A stretch of DNA of 64,000 bases from Protopterus annectens. Its lineage: Eukaryota > Chordata > Ceratodontiformes > Protopteridae. A program made the translations under genes and the position numbers. Under the pieces are notes generated by a model that was not told the DNA's origin, ran no database searches, and saw nothing but the letters and a program-made list of their open reading frames with translations. Of this stretch, positions 51,161-61,507 are shown piece by piece. Position 1 is the stretch's first letter. Every line of letters starts with the position of its first letter. Where the stretch lies: the NCBI RefSeq assembly GCF_019279795.1, contig NC_056747.1:1000590906-1000654905 (forward strand), written 5' to 3'.

Positions 51161-51310
51161 TGAGTAGGGCAGTGTGTGCACGTGTAAGGCAGACTGAGCA
51201 TGTGGGAGCGTGTTGGGAGATGTTTAACACTGTTTGCGCGGGTGTGTGCGCGTGTAGGGCAGGCTGAGTATGTTGGAGGCTGTTGGCAGACGTGTAACAG
51301 TGTTTGCGCG
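51161..51310. repeat. 70-bp CpG-rich tandem repeat upstream of the transposase
   Basis: TGTTTGCGCGGGTGT recurs at 51231 and 51301 with a 70-bp period. A more diverged unit precedes it and GTGCG-rich partial units extend from about 51120 to 51380. Its position, 280 bases before the start codon, suggests a promoter or transposase-binding role by analogy with other DNA transposons (inference). Confidence 0.7.
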
Positions 51311-51658
51311 GGTGTACGCGCGTTTTAACCCGAATAAGTAGATTCTGAACCATGTAAGCACGTGTGCGTGCGTGTAAGCCACTGTGAGCGTGTTTCTGAT
51401 GGTATGCACGTTGCTCCCTCCTGAGGAAACAGAGAGGAAAAAGAAAGCAACACAATTAATAGGAAGCTAGCAGGGATAACTGCTGAAGCTAGCAGGTGAA
51501 AACAATTAGAAGCAGGCAATTGCACAGGCAGAATAGCAGCCAAGACCAGCACTTAAAACTCTGCAAACAGTAGTGCAGGATGTTTCTCTTAAGAGACACT
51601 GCAAGACAGGAGTAAGCTAATAGAAGTGAAAACTGAAAAAGCTTAACTCAGAGCAGAA

Positions 51659-52810
51659 ATGTTAGGGGCTGCCATAGCTGTCATAATGAGACATAGGCGA
51701 CTTGCTGAGGGTGGTGACAATGCAGATGGTGCCAGACAACCCACAGTGAGGAGACGGAGAAGAGTGTACAGGCACAGGGTCACCTACCACGGGTTACATG
51801 AGCTGGAGATAGTAGAGCGCTATAGAGTGGACAGAGAGCTCCTGCAGCAAATTGTTGAGCTGTGCAGGCCATGCCTCACACACAGAACCAACAGAGGGGA
51901 ACCCATCCCAGTGGAAACCAAGGTATGTGTTGGTCTAAGAATACTAGCAACAGGTATCTTCCAGAGACCAACTGGTGATATGATGGGGATATCACAGGCA
52001 TCAGCCTCCAGGGTACTGCACCAGTTTCTGGATGCCATGTCAGCACATGTCGGTGATCATGTATATTTCCCCAATGCCCATGAGGTATTGGCCAGCAATA
52101 TGCGTCTCTTCCAGCAAATAGCGGAATACCCTGAGGTAGTGGGTGCAATAGACTGCACGCACATACGCATCAAAGCACCAGCCGGTGAGTGGTGTAGGGC
52201 CTACATTAACCGCAAGGGCTTCCCCTCCATCAACTGCCAGGTCGTGTGTGATGCCCAGGGCATAATAATGAATGTGTGTGCTGGCTGCCCTGGGAGTTAC
52301 CACGATTCCCACATCTGGCATTTGACGCAGCTGTACCAGACATTTGCCAATGGGGACATCCCACATGGACACCTAGTGGGGGATGCAGGTTATGCACTGG
52401 AGCCGTGGCTGATGACACCCATCAGAAATGCACACACACCTGAACAGGAACGTCATAATGAGGCACATGCACAAACACGTAATGTAATAGAGCGCGTGTT
52501 TGGGCTGCTCAAGTCACGGTTCCGGTGTCTGGACACATCTGGTGGAGTCTTGCAGTACACACCAACTACATGTACCCAAATTGTCATGGTATGTGCTATG
52601 CTACATAATATGATCTTGCGAAAACAGCTGCAGCAGGACCAGCATAGGGCCGGGCCAAACAGCCCCCCACCATTGCCAAGGCCATCACAGGCAGAGCGTG
52701 ACTTGGAGGAGGAACAACCTGAGCCTGCCCCAGTAGGCAGAAGGAGGCGTGCCCAGTATGCCCTGGCCTTGGCAAAGAGGCAACGCATAGCACATACACT
52801 GGCTCAGTAG
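51659..52810 (+). CDS. Harbinger transposase (HARBI1-like), intact 383-residue ORF
   Basis: DDE_Tnp_4 family nuclease that would cut and join the ends of a Harbinger element in the nucleus. A basic N-terminus (residues 31-40, RRRRRVYRHR) is followed by a helix-turn-helix-like region (about 86-125). The catalytic residues are D165 in VGAIDCTHI, D242 in GDAGYAL and E278 in NVIERVFGLLKSRF; the conserved SYHDSHIW lies at 213-220. A proline/acidic linker and a second basic cluster (RRRR, 361-364) end the protein. The length suits the family (human HARBI1 is about 350). There are no stops or frameshifts; the start is the first Met of the frame. The partner Myb-like protein of the family was not found with confidence. 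It could be an active element, a recent fossil or a domesticated gene. Confidence 0.93.
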   Translation: MLGAAIAVIMRHRRLAEGGDNADGARQPTVRRRRRVYRHRVTYHGLHELEIVERYRVDRELLQQIVELCRPCLTHRTNRGEPIPVETKVCVGLRILATGIFQRPTGDMMGISQASASRVLHQFLDAMSAHVGDHVYFPNAHEVLASNMRLFQQIAEYPEVVGAIDCTHIRIKAPAGEWCRAYINRKGFPSINCQVVCDAQGIIMNVCAGCPGSYHDSHIWHLTQLYQTFANGDIPHGHLVGDAGYALEPWLMTPIRNAHTPEQERHNEAHAQTRNVIERVFGLLKSRFRCLDTSGGVLQYTPTTCTQIVMVCAMLHNMILRKQLQQDQHRAGPNSPPPLPRPSQAERDLEEEQPEPAPVGRRRRAQYALALAKRQRIAHTLAQ

Positions 52811-53244
52811 GAACCCTGGGAATGATACCCCCTCTGACTCACTCAAATAATAACATGGATGCCTAAAATGACATTACCTGCTCACAAACATGTACAGGGA
52901 AGTGTAATATGCCCATCTGACAGAGGCAGCCCTGCAGCACCACCTGAGGCATGAATGCCATGTGTTAAGTAATGTGACACCATGTACTATATGCACACAT
53001 GAGCACCCTGACTAACATCCACCCTCACCAAGCATGAAGCCACAAAATGACGATGGGATGATCAAGTGCAATAACTGGCTGAGGTAATGCAGTTAGTCAA
53101 AGGGGAGCCAATGTGTTTCAGGCTGGGAAGACATGCGGAGCATGACATGAAGCACCACCTGCTAGGGGTGGTGTGCACCTATCATGCCATGCCCCATGGA
53201 TACTGGCAAAGGCTGTCAGTACCCACAGCATGTCCTGAATAGGT

Positions 53245-54260
53245 AAGTCTCAAAACACAAACCCCCCTTCATAGGTTCTACAAGGGATAGGAACCTAGAT
53301 GTAATGCTACCCAATGACAGATGTCTAAACAGCAAGATGTGTGCAGTGTAAATGCACATAGTATGGAGAATATAGATACCAGTCCTGTAATAGAGAACTG
53401 GGTCAAGGCTCACATCAGCACCCTAACACTACCAGGTCACACCTCATACTGTGCTGTACAGCCGCAAAACATGGAACAAGCTACAATAGGAGGGTGACTA
53501 GCAAGAAATGGCAAGGATAACCACACCACCATGTTGGTACCACATCAAGAAGCAGCATGGATTAGCCATGGTCAAATACCAATGGCTAAAACCGCCTCCC
53601 AGTATATAGCCTGCTGCAGACTACTGTCCTAATACCAGGAACTGCACCTGGCCTATGTCAGAATACATGAATATATCAAGCCCCCCAAACCACATTATAT
53701 TGCTTGACTGAAAATACCCAGACATACACTGGGAGCATTATACTAGCACCAACACAGTAGGAGAAAATTTCCCAGAATCAATAAACCAAAATGCACAGGA
53801 ACAATGTACCACTCCTACAAGAGGGCTAAGCATACTGGATGTGATAATCAGCAACATGTGTACTGGATGGCAAGAAGAGAAGTGTACCCCTCACTGGTAA
53901 GACCAGACCATAGAGTAATCACACTGGCTATACACATCCTGACCCCAGTCCCTGGCCAGAATACCACAGTAAAAAACATGTGTAAAGCATAGGTTGCAGC
54001 CCTCAAAACCGATGTTGAATCCACAAAAGGCCCTGTGCAAGTGCAGAATATGGGACACACCACAGAACATGTTATACAGGCATTCCATGAACACAGCCAG
54101 GAATGCTTGGAGTATGCAATCACAAATAACAACAACACACAATGCCATACATGCAGGCATCTGGCATGCTGGACTCCAGCCATTACCAAACCATGCAAAA
54201 GAATGAGGAAGCTACCACATGATAGAGCAAACATAAAAAGGGAAGTAATCACTGACCAGT
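53245..54260 (+). mobile_element. CR1-clade LINE copy D (endonuclease and linker), decayed
   Basis: The endonuclease start at about 53310 (VMLPNDRCLNSKMCAV) matches VMLTNARCVNCNMHAP in copy E. VRPDHRVITLAI at about 53910 is the endonuclease C-terminal block, matching SDHRTVSFEV in copy H. The linker to about 54220 parallels copy H. Stops interrupt it throughout. Confidence 0.6.
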
Positions 54261-55230
54261 AGTATGGCAATAACATATGTCCACACATACAATCTGCTAA
54301 GTCCAGCCACAGCAAGTAGAATCTGTGAATCCAGAGGCAATGTGACACCAGTCCCAAGTACACAGACAACCACAACACCCCCCAATAAATACAAATATAT
54401 GTGATAGATGCATCCATGTATCCAAACCAGAGGTTGAGCTCCACCAACTCAGTACTGTCAAAACTAGTCAGGAGGAGAAGGTAACCACATACACCACAAA
54501 CCCAGTCCCACATAGACCTACCACAACTGTAAACCAAACACATAAACACAGACAAATATTCCCAGAGGCCTTAATTACAAACACACCACACCAACAGAAG
54601 CCTCCAAAGCAGATCACAAGCAACCACAACCTTCAAACATAGCACATGCAATGAATAGTACGCAAAGCTGGTGTGCCAAACAGTCACAGGCCAGAAGGAG
54701 AAACAACATGCTTGATACAGTCGTAATAGGTGTCTTTATAGGCAGACACACTGCTGTCCCACTCACCAGACTGAACAAGGGAAAGTGTAGAGTAAGCTGC
54801 CTGTAGGCTGCCACAAAATGCCACATAACACAAGTACGCAGGTCACCCCAAAGCAAGCAGAAATATGATGCACTCAATGTCCATGCTGGTGTGAATTACC
54901 TGAGATGTACCTCCCTGGTCAACATGAAAAGAGACATGGATGGTCCATCTGAGTATGTACCCCAGGCCGGTATGACACTGGCTGTGTGCAGCATCCAACC
55001 CTCACCAAGAATGATGCCACAGTACAAACACAGAATGCTGGCACAGTTACAGCTGTCAGTCCAAGAGGGTCTAATGTCTGTTTGCTTGAGATGTCAAGCA
55101 TGACAAGCCATGCTGCTGTTCCAGGGATGGCTTGCACCTGTTACCCGTGTGCGTCTGGATACTGGATAAGGCCTTTGTTGCCTCCATAGAGCCGTATGTA
55201 GGCAAGGAGAGGCCAAAAAGACTACCCACC
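54261..55230. other. Unassigned sequence between CR1 copies
   Basis: No recognisable family. CA/GT-rich words are frequent. The minus-strand open frame at 53848-54555 looks hydrophobic and cysteine-rich, but it overlaps the decayed CR1 and is judged to be a chance frame. Confidence 0.4.
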
Positions 55231-55234
55231 ACCC

Positions 55235-56470
55235 TAGAAAATATAAGTGGTAGGAAACATAAGGGTAATGCTGACCAATGCCAGATGTGTAAACTGCAAT
55301 ATGCATGCCCCTGAGGCACTCCCCATTATGGAGAACATTGATGTCTGTGCAGTGACAGAAGCCTGCTGCAAGCCTAGTGATAGCACACCAGCACTACTAG
55401 GTTATACCACATATCATATGTTATGGCCCCAACACCTGCACCAAAACATCAAAGGAGGGGGAGTATCCATATGCAGCACAGACACCCATATGGCCAGGTA
55501 ACTGACAATGCACAAAGCAGCGGAGACCACCCATGTGCACATAACTGTAGTCAAAACTGCTGTACAGTCTGTAGCATGCGACAGACCACACTCTCACACA
55601 CAAGAACTCCACCCAGACATCCTGAAGGCACTGGACAGTATGAATGTCCCACCAAATACCAGACAAGGTACACACAAATTACCACATAGGTGTCAAACCA
55701 TTATGTATACAAGGAGTAATCAGGGACCTAGGGACACAGGTCGACATTAATCTGTCATGTGACACTCACAATGCCAATGTGGCTATGAAGATTGTCGATA
55801 TTGGACACCGTATAATGAAAGGATTCACATCTACATCAACAGAGGTCACTGTACCACTGTACTGTTCCCTTATCAGACCCATAATCTAGTACAATGACTC
55901 ATATGGGATGTACCGTACGTGACACCTGCAGTGGTTCGGAAGACCTCATAGTTACCCCACCAACAGGATAAAGGGTGTGAAATATATGTCATATGCTGCC
56001 TGGCTGTAGACACCCCAGCTGACTGCAATCACAGACTGCCTACATAGAGGCATTGTATGTCTGTTGTACAAGACCATGTCCAACACAGGAGTAATGGACA
56101 TGCTCCACCACAGGAAATCAAAGCCATTGGAGCTGTGAGAGTCACAGATGTCAGCCTCAACACATAATGAAATAAGATGTGCTGGAGGGACAGATACATA
56201 ACCCAGAGGCTCCCCACACCAAGAAACAGGATCCCAATCCATGGTAGGCAGAGCCCCTCACTGACACCCCTCAACAGGAATATTGCCAAGTGGATGGATG
56301 ACCGTACATGTATACTGGGGGTCCTCACTGTGTTACGATCAGACAGAGGCACAGTGAAGAACTTCATAAATGGCCATAATAGAACATAGCAAGGGGTGGC
56401 AAAAGACACACACACTCTGGCTAGGCTTATTAATGGCCTAGGGTGTATAGCCTAGTATGAACCCATGAAC
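55235..56470 (+). mobile_element. CR1-clade LINE copy E, internally deleted
   Basis: Endonuclease start (VMLTNARCVNCNMHAPEAL, then ENIDVCAVTEACC, about 55255-55370). From about 55716 it passes directly to the RT C-terminal region (VIRDLGTQVDINLS), then YCSLIRPII (about 55860), WRDRYITQRLPTPRNR (about 56180) and the 3' signature TGGCTAGGCTTATTAATGGC (about 56420). The whole RT core is missing, so this is a deleted or rearranged copy. Confidence 0.7.
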
Positions 56471-56859
56471 ATATGAAGATACAAAATGTACAGGACACTA
56501 AGGATAATTACAAGGCTTACCCAACTGATGGTAGGAACCATGTTGGGCATCCACAGATATGCTCCGAATCACACAGATATTACAAAACAACATACCAAAC
56601 ACATACACATATTGCTAACATACAACCTGTCAGGTGCAGTGCAAACACCCCCCCCCCCCAGAGTGCAAAATACCTATCCCAGCAGACTGATGGTCCCCTG
56701 ACATTGCAGATGCTGAGGTAACAGCCATCATCTGCAAAGCAGAACACACAGCAGCAAAGGTATGTGATGGTGTCCTGTGCTGAGGCCAACATGGACTCCA
56801 AGAATAATGGAATGCCAAATCACACTACTGCCCAATGTCAGCCTTACCACAGGATATGT

Positions 56860-57301
56860 ACCCAAAGAGCAGTGTACAACAACAGTGGTCCATCACAACA
56901 AAGGTGTTGCCTGAATGGATGCTGATAAGCTTGTTCTGCACAGCAATGGAAAGGATCAGTATGTACCGCAGACAGAAGGCTATTGTGGACCTACTGATAC
57001 TGGACCCTACACAGTGTGGCTGTCGTAACTGCAGAACCTGCCCCTAAACATGTCTGACCCCTTTGAAGCAGTCATTTAGGTCACTGATGAGGGCAATGTG
57101 GTCCACACAGTGTAGCTGGACTGTGCACATGCTTCTAGACAATACTGTATGAGTTCAGTATGGATATGTTCACCAGCTTAAATATATACCTCTATGTCAG
57201 TAGAGGGGTTGAAAACCAGACCAAGGACAGGACTGACATGGTCAGACATACCGCATCCATGTCAGACTACAAAGCAGATATGAGTGGCATCCCACAAGGA
57301 T
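56860..57301 (+). mobile_element. CR1-clade LINE copy F (RT fragment), ends at the satellite
   Basis: LISLFCTAMERISMYRRQ, then LLILDPTQCGCRNCRTC (about 56925-57045), matches the RT of copy H. The text then decays to a GIPQG block at about 57288-57301, where the satellite begins. The junction falls inside a protein motif, so one sequence interrupts the other. Confidence 0.6.
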
Positions 57302-59850
57302 GAATTGCGCGCTCTGCTAATGTGTCCATTTCGAGTGTCATAACATAGTTAGGTAGTGGTTTAAATCCTGCAAATGGCAAGTGTGTGTGTTTGGATGAGG
57401 GGGGTTAGTGTGTGTGCAATTTTGTGTGAGGGAAATGTGCCTTTTGGCAACTGGGAGAACACACTACAGGATGCACATTCCCCTTTCTAAACACTGATAA
57501 TGTCAGCACCCTATAAGTACAGCAGGAGAAGGGAAACCTCTCAGTAATGTGAATAGCGCACTCTGCTAATGCATCCAACTCAAGTGTCATAACATAGCTA
57601 GGTAGTGGCTTGAATCCTGCAAGTGTGTGTGTGCAATTTTGTGTGAGGGAAATGTGCCTTTTGGTAACTGGGAGAACACACTACAGGATGCACATTCCCC
57701 TTTCTAAACACTGATGATGTCAGCACCCTATAAGTACAGCAGGAGAAGGAAAACCTCCCAGTAATTCGAATAACGCACTCTGCTAATGCGTCTCTCCCAA
57801 GTGTCATAATATAGTTAGGTAGGAGTGTGAAACCTGTAAATGGCATGTGTGTGTGTTTGGATGTGGGAACTCTGTGTGTGTGCAATTCTGTATGAAAAAC
57901 ATGTGCTTTTTTGAAATCAGGGGATCACACTACATGATGCACATTACCCTTTCCAAACAGTGATGATGACAGCACCCTATACATACAGCTGTAGAAGAGA
58001 CATCTGCCAGTACTCAGAATAGCGCAACCTGCTACAGCGTCACTCTCAAGTGCCATAACATATTTAGGTAGGGGTTTGAAACCGGCAAGTGTTTGGATGT
58101 GGGGAGTTTGTGTGTGTGCATTTCCATATGAAAAACATGTTAGTTTTGGCAATCAGGAGATCACACTACCTGATGCACATTACCCTTTCAAAATACTGAT
58201 CTTGTCAGCACCCTATAAGTACAGCCAGAGAAGAGGCTATATCTAGTAATCCGAATTACTTCTTTGAATCAGTCTCCAGAGCCATGGACAAGGGTAAGCT
58301 GGTCCACACAGCCTATCTAGACCTTGCCAAGGCCTTTGATACCATCCCCCACTCTGGAATCATAGATAAACTTACTAAGTTGGGCATTAATCCCTATGTC
58401 ACCCAATGGGTTGCTAAATGGCTTACTGATAGAACCCACACTGTAAAAGAAGCCGACTCCAAATCCAGCTCCAGACAAGTGACAAGTGGAGTACCTCAGG
58501 GTTCAGTCCTGGGGCCGCTCTTGTTTGGCATCTACTTCTCTGAAGTACAGGTCAACACTAAGGGACTCTGGCTAACAAAGTTTGCAGATGACTGCAAACT
58601 GGGAGCCATTATTGAATCCCCAAATGATGTGGATACTCTACAAAAGGGCCTTACAGAAACAGATGCTTGGTGCCAGAGCCATGGGCTCAAGCTCAATGTC
58701 AAGAAATGTATTGTTATCCCTTTGGGAAAAACATGTATCCATGAATTACCATATAGGTAGCAGTACACTAAACACAGAAAGTGTGATAAGAGACTTAGGG
58801 ACACAGGTGGACAGTGGTCTCACCTTCGATAACCACATCGCCACAACAGTCAGGAAATCCTTCTATGTGGCACACCTCATCACGAAGGGCTTTTCATCCA
58901 GAAAAAGGAGGTCATTGTCCCACTGTACTCATCCCTCATTAGACCCATTATAGAATACAACGCCCCATTTGGTATGTACCTCTCAAGACATCTGCAACAA
59001 CTGGAAAGGCCTCAGAAATACCTCACTAAAAGAATCACAGGCCTAAAGCAGATGCCCTACGCTGACCGCCTTAAAAAACTCCAGCTATACTCTGTCGCAT
59101 ATCGTCTACTCAGAGGTGATCTCTGCTTAACATACAAGGCCATGTCAAACCCAGAGCTGTTGGACATGCTACACTTAAAGAAATCCCAATCCCTCAGAGC
59201 TACACACTCCAGAGATCTAAACCTCGTCATCACAATAAACAAAACATGCTGGAGGGATAGGTTCCTGATCCAGAGACTCCCCAGACTCTGGAATAGATTG
59301 CCCATACATGTCAAGCAGAGTGCCTCTTTGGACCTCTTCAAGAGGAACCTTGACGATTGGATGGGAGAAAGGAAATTCACCCCAGGGATCACATCAGTCG
59401 CCCTGCTAGACAGGGGTCCAGGAAAGTAAATAATGTGGGAAGAAATAGACAGGGAATTGTTATGGCTAGGCTTGTATAGGCCCTAGGGCTGATAGCCTAG
59501 TACCAACCTATGAACATATGAACCTATGAATAGTGCGCTTTGCTAATGCGTCTCTCTCACGTGTCATGACTTAATTAGGTAGGAGAATGAATCCTGCAAA
59601 TGGCAAGTGTGTGTGGGGGTAGTAGGGTGTGTGTAAATGCAAGTGTGAGAGAACAGATCCTTTTGGCAAATACTACAATACACCAGATGCTGCATATTCC
59701 CCCAGTAAACACAGGGGATGTCACCACACTATCAGCACAGCCAAACAGGGCTAGTTGACTAGTAATGCCAATAGTGCGCTCTGCTACTGTGTCTATTACC
59801 ATTGTCAGAGTACAGATAGGTATGTTTTGGTAACCCACAACTGCCACGTG
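57302..59850. repeat. Tandem satellite, monomers of about 217-249 bp, split by a LINE
   Basis: Units share GAATAGCGCACTCTGCTAAT near the start, ATAACATAGTTAGGTAG, then CACTACAGGATGCACATTCC and CAGCACCCTATAAGTACAGC. Starts fall at 57302, 57551, 57768, 58017, 58253, 59528 and about 59769, giving spacings of 249, 217, 249 and 236 on the left side and 241 on the right. The 217-bp unit lacks a ~30-base GTGTTTGGATG segment. A CR1 LINE (58257-59527) separates the fifth and sixth starts. Divergence rises towards the right, where the last unit fades out. Confidence 0.9.
58257..59527 (+). mobile_element. CR1-clade LINE copy G inserted in the satellite
   Basis: 5' truncated in RT. VHTAYLDLAKAFDTIPHSG (catalytic Asp) comes first. 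RQVTSGVPQGSVLGPLLFG, then LTKFADDCKLGAIIESPND (ADD pair intact) and SHGLKLNVKKCIVIPLG follow in one open frame to 58760. After a frameshift come VIRDLGTQVDSGLTFDNH, LIRPIIEYNAPFGMYLS, LERPQKYLTKRITGLKQ and WRDRFLIQRLPRLWNRLPIH. It ends with GGCTAGGCTTGTATAGGCCC and a TATGAAC-repeat tail. It is the best-preserved CR1 copy in the window. Confidence 0.9.
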
Positions 59851-61497
59851 TGGTTGTGTCACACAGTATGACCTTGTGTGGGTCTTTGAACATAACAATG
59901 CATGCCATTGCCTAAACCAGCAATGGCATTGCACACATGATGTATGTGTGTGACACATACACATAAATACCTGTGACCTGCAGTAGTCACCATGTCTGAC
60001 ACATGCCTCGAGTGGATAAATGGTATTTGCAATGTATACCAATATGACTGTCTCTTACTGTGCAGGGTCCGCACGCGGTATGTGTCTATACAGTGTGGGT
60101 GTATATGGTAAAATACCTACAGCAGGGAATACACATCTGGTCTGGGCCATATAGTGTACATGTAATCGATGTACAGGTGCTGCATGTTCCCACCTGTTGT
60201 GGTAGTGGTAAACATGTCATTCCACTGCAATTCAGTGACCACATGCTGTGAACCCTTCAACTAGTGTGTTGTAGCTACAGTAATGCCCACGCACAATGTT
60301 TGGCTGGAAGCAGTCCAGCCATATAAACACAGTTCTTGAGACTGTCATATTGCCAGTGTTGTTATGGAGGATAGGTGGTCTTCCTGTGTATAGGAGGGTT
60401 GTGTGTGCCAGGCTATGAACCAGATGGCAGTCCGACACACTGTTAGCTGCACATGATTAGGCCCTGATGCTTTGTGCTGTGCCAACAACCTGGAGGTGTG
60501 TGTATCTGTGGTGCCTTGGGATACCACCCCCCTGTCCATGTGTGTTACATGTGTAGGGGACGACAGGCATGGTATGGGGCATAACCTGTCAGTGATGGGT
60601 AACACCTGTGAGCCATGAATCAGGAATCTGGTACTGCACAGACATTGCAGTTCACCGTGCTGAGGACAGTGTCCGGTGCATGCATCTTCTGGTGTACACT
60701 GTTGTTGTTGTGTAGCAGCACTGTTAGTGTCCTAACCTGTGTGATACCCACGGAGGTGGCTATGTAAACTGTGTCCTGCAGCATAAGGCAGTATGTGTGT
60801 ATCAAGGAGCTTTGCCATTATACATTGGGCCATGGGTGTCACGTGCAAGATGACCCTTGCACATCATTGTGGCTTCCCTACCATGTAAGCACACGTTGAC
60901 AGCCAGCGGATACCCTATGAATGACATTGGAGACTGAGCATAATGTAGACATACAACACCCTTCCTACATATAGTGGTAGCATACCTGGTGAGGGTATGT
61001 TGGCAACCAAGATCAGGCTCATACTGGCCTGTGCCACATGCTGAGAGATCCATTCTATGTTCCCTATCATGTAGTCCAGGGAGTTATGTCTCAGGTCAGC
61101 CATACTGGCATGGTCAATGAGTGAGTCATATGTGTCCATGCCTCTGACTGACCTGTATGCATGTGTTCTGTGGTGAACCATAGTGCCCCTGAGGCATATC
61201 GCTGTGACCTTCACCAGATACAGCCTGTTGAGCGGGACCCCAGTGCAGCACCCAAGACAGGTACCTGACACGTCTGTAGCAGGTGTGTTGTGTAGCCCTA
61301 CAGGCTGTGAGTGTGTGGCACACGGGATGTGTGTGCCATGTGTGGCATGTGCTCTGTTCTGACAGAACATATGCCTGTGTGCCAGCTGCAGAGGTGTGTG
61401 ATGCTCAGGCAGGATGCTATTCTGAGTCCCCACGTATGCCCCAGTGTGTTCAGCATGCTGTCAGTGTGTGTCAATGTCTGACTTGTATTGTAGTCAC
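59851..61497. other. Unassigned GT-rich region
   Basis: No clear gene. A minus-strand open frame at 60915-61433 (172 codons) contains DTYDSLIDHASMADLRHNSL then DYMIGNIEWISQHVAQ, which looks like an amphipathic helix and might be a remnant of the second (Myb-like) Harbinger protein. This is a weak impression, not an identification. Confidence 0.3.
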
Positions 61498-61507
61498 TGT
61501 AATATAT

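Larger units (their letters stand above)
50239..52960 (+). mobile_element. PIF/Harbinger DNA transposon, right end not found
   Basis: Encloses an open Harbinger transposase. The proposed left end begins GGGCAGGATTCACGAAGG at 50239. The first 270 bases hold nested inverted repeats (hairpin 50255-50298, stem 50340-50365 with 50443-50468, palindrome 50478-50500), and a CpG-rich 70-bp tandem repeat precedes the ORF. I found no inverted copy of the left end within the following 10 kb, so the right boundary given is only the end of recognisable content. CpG dinucleotides are frequent compared with the rest of the window, suggesting a younger insertion. Confidence 0.65.

Noticed and set aside
53848-54555. 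235-codon minus-strand open frame, cysteine- and tryptophan-rich
   Set aside because: It lies antisense to decayed CR1 sequence (copy D), and its composition mirrors CA-rich words on the other strand; no family recognised.
57302-59850. CRISPR-like array of repeats
   Set aside because: Repeats are contiguous ~217-249 bp satellite units without short uniform spacers, in a eukaryotic genome.
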